From UBA3076 sp964646435 (GTDB lineage: Bacteria; Desulfobacterota; Dissulfuribacteria; Dissulfuribacterales; UBA3076), in contig CAZYEJ010000001.1 in the NCBI GenBank assembly GCA_964646435.1, positions 17,710-81,709 of the forward strand: a stretch of DNA of 64,000 bases, given 5' to 3'. The notes beneath the pieces are model-generated. The model saw only the letters and a list, made by a program, of their open reading frames with translations, was not told the origin of the DNA and did no database searches. Shown here one piece after another: positions 8,194 through 17,215 of the stretch (position 1 is the first letter of the stretch; each line of letters starts with the position of its first letter). A program made the translations under genes and the position numbers.

Positions 8194-9225
8194 ATGCCAG
8201 ACCTTGGTTCGGCCATAGATTTCTATCAGACCGCAGGCAGCTTCCTGATCTATCTTCTTCTAATTGCTGCAGCGGCCTTGGCGGTCTGCATCCCCTTGCA
8301 GGCAAAACAGTCCGGCGGACTGACTGAGCGTGTTGCATATTACCTGATATTAGGCATTTTGGCTCTATTGGCAGCAGGATCGATCCTGGTCATCTGGTTT
8401 CATTGGGAAATATATCAGCACGTGGTCCTGCGCCTTCCGGAAAACCTGGCCCATGAAATCAATCGATGGCTGGCAGCAGCCAATAGCCGTTCCTCCTATA
8501 CACTTCCCCTGTATGATCCGGCGGCACCGCCCAAGTATGTCCTTCCCTTCTGGCTGGAAAATGAAAAGTATCTTTTCTGGTTCCTGGCCTATGCAGGAAT
8601 GGCCCTCTTCGCCTGGCGCAGGCTGAGCCAGCCAATTTTCCGTATCCTGCTCCAGGTCCTCCTTGTAATCCAGGTGGCTGTGCTTTGCCTGGTCTGTAAT
8701 CCCTTTCAACAACCTCTTCCCCGCTTTTTTCAAGAGATCAGCCCCTGGTTTTCACCCCTGGCTCCTATATCGCGCTTTGGTCTATTCATGCAGCTCTACC
8801 CCAAACTTATCTTTTACTACAATGCGCACTACATGTGGACACATCCGCCTCTCCTCTTTATGGCCTATGCCGGTCTTACGGTCTTTTTCGCCGGCTGCGT
8901 TGCCATGCTACGGACCGGAGAGGCGGCCTGCGAGACCATGGCCTATGCCCACGCAAAGGCAAGCTACCTTTTTCTGACATTAGGCATGCTTCTCGGATAC
9001 CCGTGGGCCCTTCAGGCCTGGGGACCAAACTGGTGGTGGGACCCAAAGGTCGCGAGTTCCCTCATGATGTGGATAGTTTTTTCAACTTATCTCCATGCCA
9101 GGCTATACCTGTCCCGCAAAGGTATGTGGGGTTTTGTAGGGGGTCTTGGTATCCTCTGTTTCTGTGCCATGCTCTTTACATTTACGGCCTCGTTTTTCTT
9201 TCCAGGGGAGCATACAGTACACTGA
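8194..9225 (+). CDS. Short CcmF/CcsA-family haem-handling membrane protein
   Basis: The 343-residue polytopic protein has about 8 hydrophobic segments and the tryptophan-rich WGPNWWWDPKVASS block, the haem-presenting motif of cytochrome c assembly proteins. A THPPLLFMAYAG block resembles the HPP motif of CcmF/NrfE. CcmF is normally near 650 residues and CcsA near 320, so this is a compact member whose exact subfamily I cannot assign. It probably binds haem at the periplasmic face with His residues around the WWD loop. A second membrane gene follows after one base (TGAAATG), implying a translationally coupled pair. No ResB, CcmE or thioredoxin-like partner is nearby. Confidence 0.8.
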   Translation: MPDLGSAIDFYQTAGSFLIYLLLIAAAALAVCIPLQAKQSGGLTERVAYYLILGILALLAAGSILVIWFHWEIYQHVVLRLPENLAHEINRWLAAANSRSSYTLPLYDPAAPPKYVLPFWLENEKYLFWFLAYAGMALFAWRRLSQPIFRILLQVLLVIQVAVLCLVCNPFQQPLPRFFQEISPWFSPLAPISRFGLFMQLYPKLIFYYNAHYMWTHPPLLFMAYAGLTVFFAGCVAMLRTGEAACETMAYAHAKASYLFLTLGMLLGYPWALQAWGPNWWWDPKVASSLMMWIVFSTYLHARLYLSRKGMWGFVGGLGILCFCAMLFTFTASFFFPGEHTVH

Positions 9226-9226
9226 A

Positions 9227-9847
9227 ATGCGCAGATTTAACTACGACTTAATTCTGATCCTGATCACAGTAGGGATTCTGTTTCTTATCTCCCTTTTATG
9301 CATAGGAGGAATGTTTTACTTCAAGTGGGCCGAACTTCAGAGTGTAGCTCCGGCAATCAAAATGGCCTTTCAGGAACAGATGAACAGTCTCCTCGCCCCC
9401 TTCCTGGTGGCACTTCTCCTGACTCTTGGACTCTGTATACCCAAGCGGCTATTCCCTCCTCGCTGGCTTTATACCTTTATTATTCTGTTGGGGCTTACCG
9501 GTCTGGGTTCTGCTCTGGTATGGGGGTGGCGTGAATCACTGTTCTGGATGCTTGTTATCTCAGCCGCACTCCAGGCCATGGTCCTTATCCTGGTGGTGTC
9601 GGGCCGGCGCCTGAAATTCCTTTGCGAAGGGTACTGGAACCGCCTCGGCTCCTCTTTAGTTCATCTGGGGCTTGTCCTTTTCTGCCTGGATTTCTTTCTT
9701 CTTAGCCGCTGGGATATGCATCTTGTCATCTTCTGGATTTCAGCCATATGCATCTTTATCGGAATGATTGTAACATTTTATGCCGAAGGCATGATGGAAT
9801 GGTTGCGAAGACGGAAAAATAGTCAGGAATTCACGGACCGCCAATAG
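9227..9847 (+). CDS. Polytopic membrane protein coupled to the CcmF/CcsA-like gene
   Basis: I start it at 9227, where the ATG follows the upstream stop by one base. The longer ORF from 9146 would overlap the conserved C-terminus of its neighbour. The 207-residue product has about six hydrophobic helices (for example LILILITVGILFLISLLCIG and WMLVISAALQAMVLILVV) and a short basic tail. I see no recognised motif. It is not ResB-like, since it lacks the large soluble domain. Its position suggests a partner in haem delivery or cytochrome assembly, inferred only from coupling. Confidence 0.75.
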   Translation: MRRFNYDLILILITVGILFLISLLCIGGMFYFKWAELQSVAPAIKMAFQEQMNSLLAPFLVALLLTLGLCIPKRLFPPRWLYTFIILLGLTGLGSALVWGWRESLFWMLVISAALQAMVLILVVSGRRLKFLCEGYWNRLGSSLVHLGLVLFCLDFFLLSRWDMHLVIFWISAICIFIGMIVTFYAEGMMEWLRRRKNSQEFTDRQ

Positions 9848-9891
9848 TCCACTTAACATTTACCGTTAGAATACCTCATAGTGGTAAAAGA

Positions 9892-10005
9892 AACCGCCAA
9901 GGCGCCAAGAACGCTAAGAAATACTTTTTATCCAGCCGGTAACGGTCCGGCTGGATAAGTATCTTCTTTGTGTTTAACTTTGCGTCCTTGGCGCCTTGGC
10001 GGTTC
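9892..10005. repeat. Large intergenic palindrome with strong central hairpin
   Basis: The outer arms AACCGCCAAGGCGCCAAG and CTTGGCGCCTTGGCGGTT are perfectly complementary. An inner hairpin TATCCAGCCGG-7-CCGGCTGGATA lies at 9929-9957. It sits between two convergent transcription units, where it could act as a bidirectional terminator. The CGCCAAGG/ACGCAAAG style of sequence recurs at 60621-60695. Confidence 0.75.
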
Positions 10006-10019
10006 AATTTCCTCCACCA

Positions 10020-11219
10020 CTATTCTTCCCGCAGTGCATCCACCGGATCCAGACGGGCAGCACGCCAGGCGGGCAGCACGCCTGCAAGCAGGCCTATGGC
10101 CGCGGCTAGCATCTCAGCCAGAAGTACATAGAACCATGGAGTGTGCACAGGCAGGGCCGGTACAAAGAAATGGATAAGCTGCGCACCGCCGGCACCAAGG
10201 GCCATTCCGGCCAGACCACCAATGGCGGCCAGCACCACAGCCTCGCCAAGAAACAGGATCAGCACCTGTATGCGCGTGGCCCCAAGTGCCCGTAGCAGAC
10301 CTATCTCAGCAGTCCTTTCGTTTACTGCGATAGTCATGACAGTGAGTATCCCCACGCAGCCCACAAGCAGTGAGATCCCGCCAAGTGCGCCGACTGCTAT
10401 AGTCAAGACATCCAGCACCGAGCCGAGCACATCAAGCATCTGCTGCTGGGTGGTGATGGTGAAATCCTCCTGCCCATGGCGAGCCATGAGCATCCGGCGA
10501 ATTCCAGCCACCACCTCATCCACGGACGCACCTTCGGAGTAAAGGACATCGATCTCCATCAGGCCTTCCCGGTTGAAGAGCTCCAGGCCCCTGACGGTTG
10601 GTATGTACACGGTGTCATCCATGTCAAAGCCCAGGATCTGGCCTTTGGACTCCATGGTTCCGATAACGCGAAAGCGGTCACCGCCGATACGGATGCGCTG
10701 CCCTAAAGGATTCGCCGTGCTGAATAGTTCTTTACGCATCTTGCTGCCCAGTACGGCAAAAGCACGTGGTGCGTCCGGATCGTCAGCAGGCAGGAACCTC
10801 CCCGCACTGACTTTAATACGAAGAACAGCGGGCATCTCCGGCCCGACACCATAGATCGTAGTACGGCGACGCTTCCTTCCGCCCTCAACCTCGGCGTTTC
10901 CCCATATCCAAGGGATGACGGCGTTCACATGGGGGACCCTTCGCAGTGCCTCGACATCACCGAGCGTCAGAAGGCGCACCGACCCAAGTATGCCGAGCGG
11001 AGTACCCATGGTGGTTACTCGCCCAGGGTTGATCCCGATCAAGTTGGTGCCGAACTGGGTAAATTCCGAGACCACAAAGCGGTTCAGACCCTCGCCGATA
11101 GAGGTAAGAAGTACCACCGCGGCAATCCCGACCGCAATGCCAAGCCCCGTCAGGAAGCTGCGCATCCGTTGAGCCGTGATGGAACCGATCGTGAGTCTTA
11201 TGAAATCTCTGATCAGCAC
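10020..11219 (-). CDS. MacB-like ABC transporter permease (second)
   Basis: The 399-residue FtsX/MacB-type permease has one N-terminal transmembrane helix (LTGLGIAVGIAAVVLLTSIG), a large periplasmic MacB core domain of about 230 residues and three C-terminal helices. The cytoplasmic coupling motif NERTAEIGLLRALGAT and the ending PAWRAARLDPVDALREE are diagnostic. It is paralogous to the permease encoded just upstream, so the pair probably forms a heterodimer powered by the adjacent ATPase. The 370 bp between the permease genes hold a TTCAGGGTT microrepeat and element D1, which makes simple cotranscription uncertain. Confidence 0.9.
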   Translation of the reverse strand: MLIRDFIRLTIGSITAQRMRSFLTGLGIAVGIAAVVLLTSIGEGLNRFVVSEFTQFGTNLIGINPGRVTTMGTPLGILGSVRLLTLGDVEALRRVPHVNAVIPWIWGNAEVEGGRKRRRTTIYGVGPEMPAVLRIKVSAGRFLPADDPDAPRAFAVLGSKMRKELFSTANPLGQRIRIGGDRFRVIGTMESKGQILGFDMDDTVYIPTVRGLELFNREGLMEIDVLYSEGASVDEVVAGIRRMLMARHGQEDFTITTQQQMLDVLGSVLDVLTIAVGALGGISLLVGCVGILTVMTIAVNERTAEIGLLRALGATRIQVLILFLGEAVVLAAIGGLAGMALGAGGAQLIHFFVPALPVHTPWFYVLLAEMLAAAIGLLAGVLPAWRAARLDPVDALREE

Positions 11220-11324
11220 TTGTGACCTTTTAGTAGGGGTTCAGAGGTTCAGGGTTCAAAGGTTCAGGGTTACCTTATTGGATTTATGATTGTTGACTGC
11301 TTTTGCAATACCTCATGTGGTTGT

Positions 11325-11552
11325 TTTGAAAGATGAACATCCAACATCGAACATCGAACGTCCAACGTCGAATGAAAAACAAACATCCAATACCGAACAT
11401 TCAACGGTTATTTAGGTCGAAGGTTGAAGGCTGAAGTATACTGATATCCCGCCTCCTGCAATAATTAGCAGCCTTTTTCCCAGGTCATAAGTCTGTTTCT
11501 TCATCTTTTCTTATTCAACATTCGATGTTGGACGTTCGATGTTCGATGTTCC
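11325..11552 (+). repeat. Dispersed palindromic element D, copy 1 (about 228 bp)
   Basis: The ends are complementary blocks of GAACATCGAACGTCCAAC type, and the body contains GGTTGAAGGCTGAAGTATAC and CCTCCTGCAATAATTAGC. A second copy in reverse orientation lies at 24689-24919 and is near-identical along most of its length. Upstream, 11236-11273 is a short tandem run of GGTTCAGGGTTCA-type units. Nothing coding is visible between 11220 and 11589. Confidence 0.88.
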
Positions 11553-11589
11553 TCTTTTTCTTGCCCCCCGCCCCCGCCCCTTTGCCCTA

Positions 11590-12798
11590 TCATCTATGTG
11601 ACAGTGCCTGTACAGGATCCAGACAGGCCGCCCGGCGCGCAGGGAGGACGCTGAACGTTAGACCGGTGGCAATGGCAACGCCCAGTGCCGCTACGACCGC
11701 CCACCAGGGTGCGCCGACCGGTAAGGCCGGATAGATTCGGCCAATGACCCAGCTTCCGGTTTCACCTATTGCCAGTCCCAGCAAGGCGCCGACAAGAGAC
11801 AGCACACCAGCCTCGGTAAGGATCAGCACCAGTATCTGGCGACGGTGTGCACCAAGGGCCTTTAGCAGGCCTATCTCCGCGGTCCGTTGCGAAACGGTAA
11901 TGAGCATCACATTCATGGTAAGGATGCCGGCCACGCCGAGACTGATACCCGCAACGCCGGCAACAGTCAGTGTCAGGGCACGGAAAATGCGGTCAAAAGT
12001 AGCCAGAACTGCATCCTGAGTGATCACAGTCACGTCCTCTTCACCCTGATGTCGTTTTCGAATGGTCGACAGGATATGCGTCTTAACCCGGGGAATGGCC
12101 TCCCTGCTCTTCGCTTCCACAAGTATGCGAAAAAGGGTGTTGGTGTTAAAGAGCATTTGTGCAGAAGCCACGGGAAGAATCACCAACTCCTCTACATCAA
12201 GGCCGATGGACCGTCCCTCTGAGCTCATGACACCTATGACGCGGCAGCGCCGGTCTCCGATGCTCATCATCTCCCCGAGTGCCGGATGAGGCCCGAACAG
12301 CTCCTTGCGGACCTTGGACCCGATTACACAGAGAGGGGCCGCCAATTCAGGATCGCCAGGCGGCAGGAAACGACCTTGAGCCATCTTCCAGTGGCGGATC
12401 GCCAGCAGCTCCGATGTGGAGCCGATCACCGGCACCTCACGTTCACGCTGCCGCCAGGAGACATGTACCTCGCCGATGTTTATCGGCGCTATGCGCCGGA
12501 CTGCGAAGTGGCGCGCCAGTGCCATGGCATCCCGGATAGTGAGGTCGCGCGGCGTCTCCCCCATGAATGAGGAAGGACCAATACCCGCGGTCTCAGAGCG
12601 TCCCGGCAAGACTATCAGGAGATTGGTTCCCAGCGAGGCGAATTCGTTCACCACAAAGAGTCGCGCACCTTCTCCAACGGCAGTGAGTAGCACGACTGCC
12701 GCCACTCCGATGGACATGGCCAACAGCATGAGCATGGTACGCACCCGGTTTCCCTGCAACGCCCCAACTGAAAAGCGTAAGACATCGCCGGACCTCAT
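11590..12798 (-). CDS. MacB-like ABC transporter permease (first)
   Basis: The 402-residue permease has the same plan as its neighbour: an N-terminal helix (LLAMSIGVAAVVLLTAVGEG), a periplasmic core from about residue 50 to 275, and three C-terminal helices. The coupling loop SQRTAEIGLLKALGAHRRQI and terminal RRAACLDPVQALS are present. The start codon overlaps the ATPase stop by 4 bp, so translation is coupled. These exporters are mechanotransmitters that move lipoproteins, peptides or drugs from the periplasm and usually need a membrane-fusion protein. A candidate is encoded 11.5 kb away at 24970-26136. Confidence 0.92.
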   Translation of the reverse strand: MRSGDVLRFSVGALQGNRVRTMLMLLAMSIGVAAVVLLTAVGEGARLFVVNEFASLGTNLLIVLPGRSETAGIGPSSFMGETPRDLTIRDAMALARHFAVRRIAPINIGEVHVSWRQREREVPVIGSTSELLAIRHWKMAQGRFLPPGDPELAAPLCVIGSKVRKELFGPHPALGEMMSIGDRRCRVIGVMSSEGRSIGLDVEELVILPVASAQMLFNTNTLFRILVEAKSREAIPRVKTHILSTIRKRHQGEEDVTVITQDAVLATFDRIFRALTLTVAGVAGISLGVAGILTMNVMLITVSQRTAEIGLLKALGAHRRQILVLILTEAGVLSLVGALLGLAIGETGSWVIGRIYPALPVGAPWWAVVAALGVAIATGLTFSVLPARRAACLDPVQALSHR

Positions 12799-13481
12799 GG
12801 CTTTTCCTGTCCTGAAGTATCGCTGGTGATCCGGCCGTCCACGAGGTGTATTTGGCGATGGGCACGGCCCCCGATCTCCGGATCATGTGTCACAACAATC
12901 AGGATAACGCCTTTTTGGTTCAAATGCTCAAGGATATCAATGACCTCATTGCCGGAAACGCTATCAAGATTGCCTGTAGGCTCGTCGGCGAGCAGCACAG
13001 CAGGTTCCATAATGGTAGCGCGCGCAATGGCTACCCGCTGACGCTGTCCGCCGGAAAGCTCTTCCGGGCGGTGATGGGCGCGCGTCTCAAGACCGACTGC
13101 CTGCAGCAAGCGTCCTGTGCGGGCCTTCCTTTCAGCAGGTGGCATGCCGGCCAGCACCAGCGGCAGTTCGATATTCTGCTCCGCTGTAAGACGCGGCACA
13201 AGATGGAAAAACTGGAACACAAAGCCGATCTTTTCCCGCCGTGTGCTGGCCTGTTGATCATCAGTCAAAGAGGTGACATCCGTTCCATCCAGCAGGTAGC
13301 GGCCGGAGGTAGACCGATCCAGGATCCCCAGGATGTTCAGCAATGTAGACTTGCCTGAGCCGGAAGGCCCCATGATGGAAAGATACTCTCCCCGGCCTAT
13401 ATGCAGCATAAGGTCGTTCAGGGCATGGACCTTCTGCTCGCCGACCTGGAAAATACGGTGGACGTGCTCAAGACGGATCAT
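12795..13481 (-). CDS. ABC transporter ATPase, MacB/LolD type
   Basis: The 228-residue ATP-binding protein has Walker A GPSGSGKST (residues 38-46), a Q-loop (FVFQFFHLVPRLT), signature LSGGQRQRVAIARA (142-155) and Walker B VLLADEPTGNLDS (162-174) followed by the H-loop VVTHDPEI. The LDS and NLDS features are typical of the MacB/LolD/FtsE group. It is the first gene of the exporter operon as it stands. The leader is AT-rich with a GTGAACGGTTAC string at about 13517, which matches the outer arm of repeat R. Confidence 0.95.
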   Translation of the reverse strand: MIRLEHVHRIFQVGEQKVHALNDLMLHIGRGEYLSIMGPSGSGKSTLLNILGILDRSTSGRYLLDGTDVTSLTDDQQASTRREKIGFVFQFFHLVPRLTAEQNIELPLVLAGMPPAERKARTGRLLQAVGLETRAHHRPEELSGGQRQRVAIARATIMEPAVLLADEPTGNLDSVSGNEVIDILEHLNQKGVILIVVTHDPEIGGRAHRQIHLVDGRITSDTSGQEKP

Positions 13482-13745
13482 TGGTAATTATCCCACCCCT
13501 TCCGAACTGCCAAGGAATGTGAACGGTTACGATCATCGAATTTCACGGTATGTAATTTACCCTAAATTTTATACCAACCTTACACCAATCAATACTGCCC
13601 TACCAAATAAAATACTTTAATCCACAGATTTCGCCTCAGAGAAATAGGCTACGCATTTCACAGGACAAGCAGATTACCCCAGTACCATCTCACGGAGCTA
13701 CGGGGCAGGCACGGATTACTCTATCTGAAACATCACCAATCCTTT

Positions 13746-13774
13746 TTGACAATCGAAAGAATAGTGTATATTTA
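13746..13774 (+). promoter_or_regulatory. Putative sigma-70 promoter ahead of a decayed MNT gene
   Basis: TTGACA is followed after 17 bp by TATTTA (or after 15 bp by TATATT). It lies 40 bp before the remnant at 13813 and points toward it. The stretch 13482-13745 shows only AT-rich non-coding sequence. Confidence 0.4.
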
Positions 13775-13812
13775 TTCAAAAGTATTCATACACCTTGAGG
13801 TGAGTGGGAGCA

Positions 13813-14031
13813 GTGGTTTTGGAAAAAGAGACAGAATATCCCTTTGATGTGGTCTCAATTGATGTCCAGAATATACCTTTAAGGGCCGGGATTGCCAGGC
13901 AGGGATATCCCATTCTTTTGGAAGACGAAGAGCGTTGGGATAATTTTCGTTTCTTTGCCTAGATAGATGGAATGGATTTTAGGTCCAGGATAGAGAGGTT
14001 CTATGAAGAGCGCTTATATGATCAATATTGA
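13813..14031 (+). pseudogene. MNT nucleotidyltransferase C-terminal remnant with in-frame stop
   Basis: The frame reads EYPFDVVSIDVQNIPLRAG, then IARQGYPILLEDEERWDNFRFFA, a TAG stop at 13960-13962, and resumes in the same frame with DFRSRIERFYEERLYDQY. This is the C-terminal half of an MntA-like antitoxin (the I.R.G..LLE.DE...F pattern). The catalytic N-terminal half is absent and the stop interrupts the rest, so it is a dead remnant. It lies at the left border of the restriction island. Confidence 0.65.
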
Positions 14032-14154
14032 GAAAACAAAATTTGGGGTTTTCGTTCAGACACTACTTAACATACGGCTATTTCCAAATATTCAAAGAAG
14101 CTAAAGTCCCACCGGAACCCAGTGAGTCTTTTAGCCTATTGAATCATCTTTTTC

Positions 14155-14181
14155 TCGTTCCCAGGCAGAGCCTGGGAATGA
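14155..14181. repeat. REP-like palindrome at the left edge of the restriction island
   Basis: TCGTTCCCAGGC-4-CCTGGGAATGA is a near-perfect hairpin. A matching palindrome lies at 22962-22986 on the other side of the island, beside a REP-associated transposase scrap. The surrounding 14032-14460 has no gene. Confidence 0.75.
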
Positions 14182-14361
14182 GATGATGTTTATTGATTCG
14201 GCATGGAAGAAGGTATGACTGGTATCAGAATCCTAAAACAAATATATCTCAACCTATACCCCGGCATAGAGAAATTAAGGAATGACTGGCTAAACACATT
14301 AGCACTGTGTTCGACAATAAAATGAAAATATACGACGAATTTTTTTCTATAATCATCTGAC

Positions 14362-14416
14362 ACAAAAAGCCGGCGCGATTTTACCCCAATTTGCAATATT
14401 TTGTTCGGCTTTTTGT
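14362..14416. promoter_or_regulatory. Inverted repeat ahead of hsdR
   Basis: ACAAAAAGCCG and CGGCTTTTTGT are perfect 11-bp inverted arms around an AT-rich loop of 33 bases, ending 44 bp before the hsdR start. It could be a regulator-binding site, a terminator that insulates the operon, or an RNA leader hairpin. The sequence alone cannot decide. Confidence 0.5.
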
Positions 14417-14460
14417 ACAACTGATCCTGAGCGTTATGGTGCATATGAATAGGTCTTGAA

Positions 14461-17214
14461 ATGAACAAAACACCCGAACAAAAAGCAAGAGACAATATAG
14501 ACAGAATGCTTGAACGGTCCGGCTGGGCGGTTGTTGACAAGAATGCAATCAACTGGAGCCTCGGCCCGGGGGTTGCTGTTCGGGAATATCAGACCGATGT
14601 GGGTCCTGCCGACTATGTCCTGTTTGTAGATCGTGAAGCAATAGGTGTGATTGAAGCAAAAAAGGAAGAGGAAGGCCACCGGTTGTCCGTTCACGAACAG
14701 CAGGCGGAATACTATGCCCAAAGCAAACTAAAATGGTTTGCCGATAGCCGACCGCTCCCGTTTGTTTATGAAAGTACCGGCATATTAACACGGTATACGG
14801 ATCTGCGGGACCCCAAACCCCGAGCAAGGTCTGTCTTTTCGTTCCACCATCCGAAAACATTAAAAGACAGGATAAGGCAAAAAACCAGCCTGCGGCAACG
14901 ATTGCATCAGTTCCCCGATTTACCAGTTGAAGGGTTGCGGGATTGCCAGATCAGAGCGATTATCAACCTTGAAAAATCTTTTAGGGAAAACAGACCCCGT
15001 GCGTTGATCCAGATGGCGACCGGCAGCGGGAAAACCTTCACCGCCGTCACCTCTATTTACCGTCTGCTCAAATTTGCGGATGCCAAACGCGTACTGTTTC
15101 TGGTCGATACGAAAAATTTGGGGGAGCAGGCCGAACAGGAGTTCATGGGGTATACGCCGAGTGACGACAACCGTAAATTTACGGAACTTTATAATGTCCG
15201 GCGATTGAACTCGAAATATGTCCCGCCGGACAGCCAGGTGTGCATCAGCACCATCCAGCGGATGTATTCCATCCTCAAGGGGGAAGAACTCGATGAAACA
15301 GCAGAACAGATCAATCCCCATGAATACGTGGAAATGGGGCGGCCTCGTGAAGTTGAATACAATGAAAAAGTCCCGCCCGAATTTTTTGATTTCATCGTGA
15401 TCGATGAGTGCCACCGCTCAATCTACAACCTGTGGAAGCAGGTACTGGATTATTTTGACGCCTTTTACATCGGGTTGACCGCAACCCCTGACAAGCGGAC
15501 ATTCGGCTTTTTCAATGAAAACGTGGTCAGCGAATACCGGCATGAAGAAGCAGTGGCCGACGGGGTAAATGTCGGTTTTGACACTTATCTGATTGAAACA
15601 AAAATTACCCAAGACGGCAGCAAGCTGATTGCCGAACAATGGGTGGATAAAAGGGACCGCCTAACCCGCAAAAAACGATGGGAGCAACTCGATGAGGAAG
15701 TGACCTACAACGGAAACGATCTTGACCGGGATGTGGTCAACCCCAGCCAGATCAGAAATGTGATCAAAACCTTTCGAGATAAGTTGCCGGAAATGTTTCC
15801 CGGTCGCGATGAAGTTCCTAAAACACTCATTTTTGCAAAGACCGACAGCCACGCCGACGATATTATCAATATCGCGCGCGAAGAATTTGCCGAGGAAAAC
15901 GCGTTTTGCAAAAAAATTACCTACAAGGCGGATGAAGACCCCAAATCCGTGCTGGCGTCTTTCCGCAATGATTATTACCCCAGGATTGCTGTCACCGTTG
16001 ACATGATCGCCACCGGAACGGATGTCAAACCCTTGGAATGTCTGGTCTTCATGCGGGATGTTAAGTCCAAAAATTACTTTGAGCAGATGAAAGGCAGGGG
16101 AACCCGCACCCTGGGATATGATGATTTGAAAAAAGTCACCCCTTCTGTCAATACCAGTAAGACCGGGTTTGTTATCGTTGACGCCGTGGGGGTCAGCAGG
16201 TCCGTCAAAACCGACAGCCGGCCCCTTGAACGGAAAAAATCGGTTCCCTTAAAAGATCTCCTCCAGGCGGTGTTGATGGGGCAGACCGATGAAGATACCT
16301 ATACGTCGCTGGCAGGCCGCCTAGCCCGGTTGGAAAAGCAGATCACGGATGATGAGCGGGAAAAATTCAAGCAATTGTCCGGCGGAAAGACCATTAACAG
16401 ACTGGTTCATGAACTGTTAGATGCCTATAATCCGGATAAAATCATTGAAACTGCAACAGAAAAGCTCAACCTGCCGCCGGATAGGTCGCCGGATGAAGAT
16501 CAAAAAAAGGATGCCCAAAAAGAATTGATCAACCGAGCCAGGGACACGTTTACCGGTGAATTAAATGAATTTATCGAAAACGTCCGCAAATCCCATGAGC
16601 AGATTATCGACGACATCAATCTCGATGAGGTAAAATACGCCGGATGGGACAAGCAGGCCCGGGTAAAGGCCAAAGATACCATAGAAGATTTCAAAACTTT
16701 CATGGAAGCCAACAAGGATGAGATCACGGCCCTTTCCATTTTCTACAACCAGCCCTATAACCGCAGAAATATCACCTATGACATGATTAAAGAGGTGCTG
16801 GACACCTTAAAGCAGAACAAACCGCGCCTTGCACCGGCGAGGGTCTGGCAGGCATACGAGCAGGTGGAAAAGGTCAACGGCAAATCCCCTAAAAACGAAC
16901 TCACCGCGCTGGTGTCCCTGATCCGGCGTATAACGGGCATCGATGATACCCTGACCTCTTTTGAGCAGACGGCCAACCGCAATTTTCAGAAATGGGTGTT
17001 TGACAAACAGGCCGGACCACTGAAATTTACCGAGGAACAGATGGCATGGCTGCGCATGATCAAAGAACACATCATCAGTTCCGTGCATATTGAAAAGGAC
17101 GATCTGGATTATGCCCCCTTTGACGGCAGGGGCGGCGTTGGAAAGATGCTTCAGTTGTTCGGTGATGAGATGAATCCGGTTATTGATGAAATGAATGAGG
17201 CCTTGGCGGCGTAG
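14461..17214 (+). CDS. hsdR: Type I restriction enzyme R subunit
   Basis: The 917-residue motor-nuclease translocates DNA and cuts unmethylated foreign DNA in complex with M and S. The N-terminal nuclease core is visible as GPADYVLFVD (Asp51) and GVIEAKK (Glu65, Lys67). Helicase motifs follow: Walker A QMATGSGKTFTAV (184-196) and DECH (315-318). Motif VI lies in MKGRGTRTLG. The C-terminal 200 residues (NPDKIIETATEKLNLPP onward) match the EcoEI-type R C-terminal domain. It opens a four-gene operon; hsdS starts two bases after its stop. Confidence 0.95.
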   Translation: MNKTPEQKARDNIDRMLERSGWAVVDKNAINWSLGPGVAVREYQTDVGPADYVLFVDREAIGVIEAKKEEEGHRLSVHEQQAEYYAQSKLKWFADSRPLPFVYESTGILTRYTDLRDPKPRARSVFSFHHPKTLKDRIRQKTSLRQRLHQFPDLPVEGLRDCQIRAIINLEKSFRENRPRALIQMATGSGKTFTAVTSIYRLLKFADAKRVLFLVDTKNLGEQAEQEFMGYTPSDDNRKFTELYNVRRLNSKYVPPDSQVCISTIQRMYSILKGEELDETAEQINPHEYVEMGRPREVEYNEKVPPEFFDFIVIDECHRSIYNLWKQVLDYFDAFYIGLTATPDKRTFGFFNENVVSEYRHEEAVADGVNVGFDTYLIETKITQDGSKLIAEQWVDKRDRLTRKKRWEQLDEEVTYNGNDLDRDVVNPSQIRNVIKTFRDKLPEMFPGRDEVPKTLIFAKTDSHADDIINIAREEFAEENAFCKKITYKADEDPKSVLASFRNDYYPRIAVTVDMIATGTDVKPLECLVFMRDVKSKNYFEQMKGRGTRTLGYDDLKKVTPSVNTSKTGFVIVDAVGVSRSVKTDSRPLERKKSVPLKDLLQAVLMGQTDEDTYTSLAGRLARLEKQITDDEREKFKQLSGGKTINRLVHELLDAYNPDKIIETATEKLNLPPDRSPDEDQKKDAQKELINRARDTFTGELNEFIENVRKSHEQIIDDINLDEVKYAGWDKQARVKAKDTIEDFKTFMEANKDEITALSIFYNQPYNRRNITYDMIKEVLDTLKQNKPRLAPARVWQAYEQVEKVNGKSPKNELTALVSLIRRITGIDDTLTSFEQTANRNFQKWVFDKQAGPLKFTEEQMAWLRMIKEHIISSVHIEKDDLDYAPFDGRGGVGKMLQLFGDEMNPVIDEMNEALAA

Positions 17215-17215
17215 G

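Noticed and set aside
11236..11273. Tandem TTCAGGGTT-like units that could suggest a CRISPR or iteron array
   Set aside because: The units are only about 10-13 bp, directly adjacent, without spacers, and no cas or replication gene is near.
13960..13962. TAG in the MNT remnant as possible pyrrolysine codon
   Set aside because: The gene also lacks its whole catalytic half, so decay is the simpler explanation.
17195..17215. Upstream in-frame ATG of hsdS (MRPWRRR extension)
   Set aside because: It would overlap the hsdR end and adds a non-conserved basic stretch; the ATG at 17216 fits the family start better.
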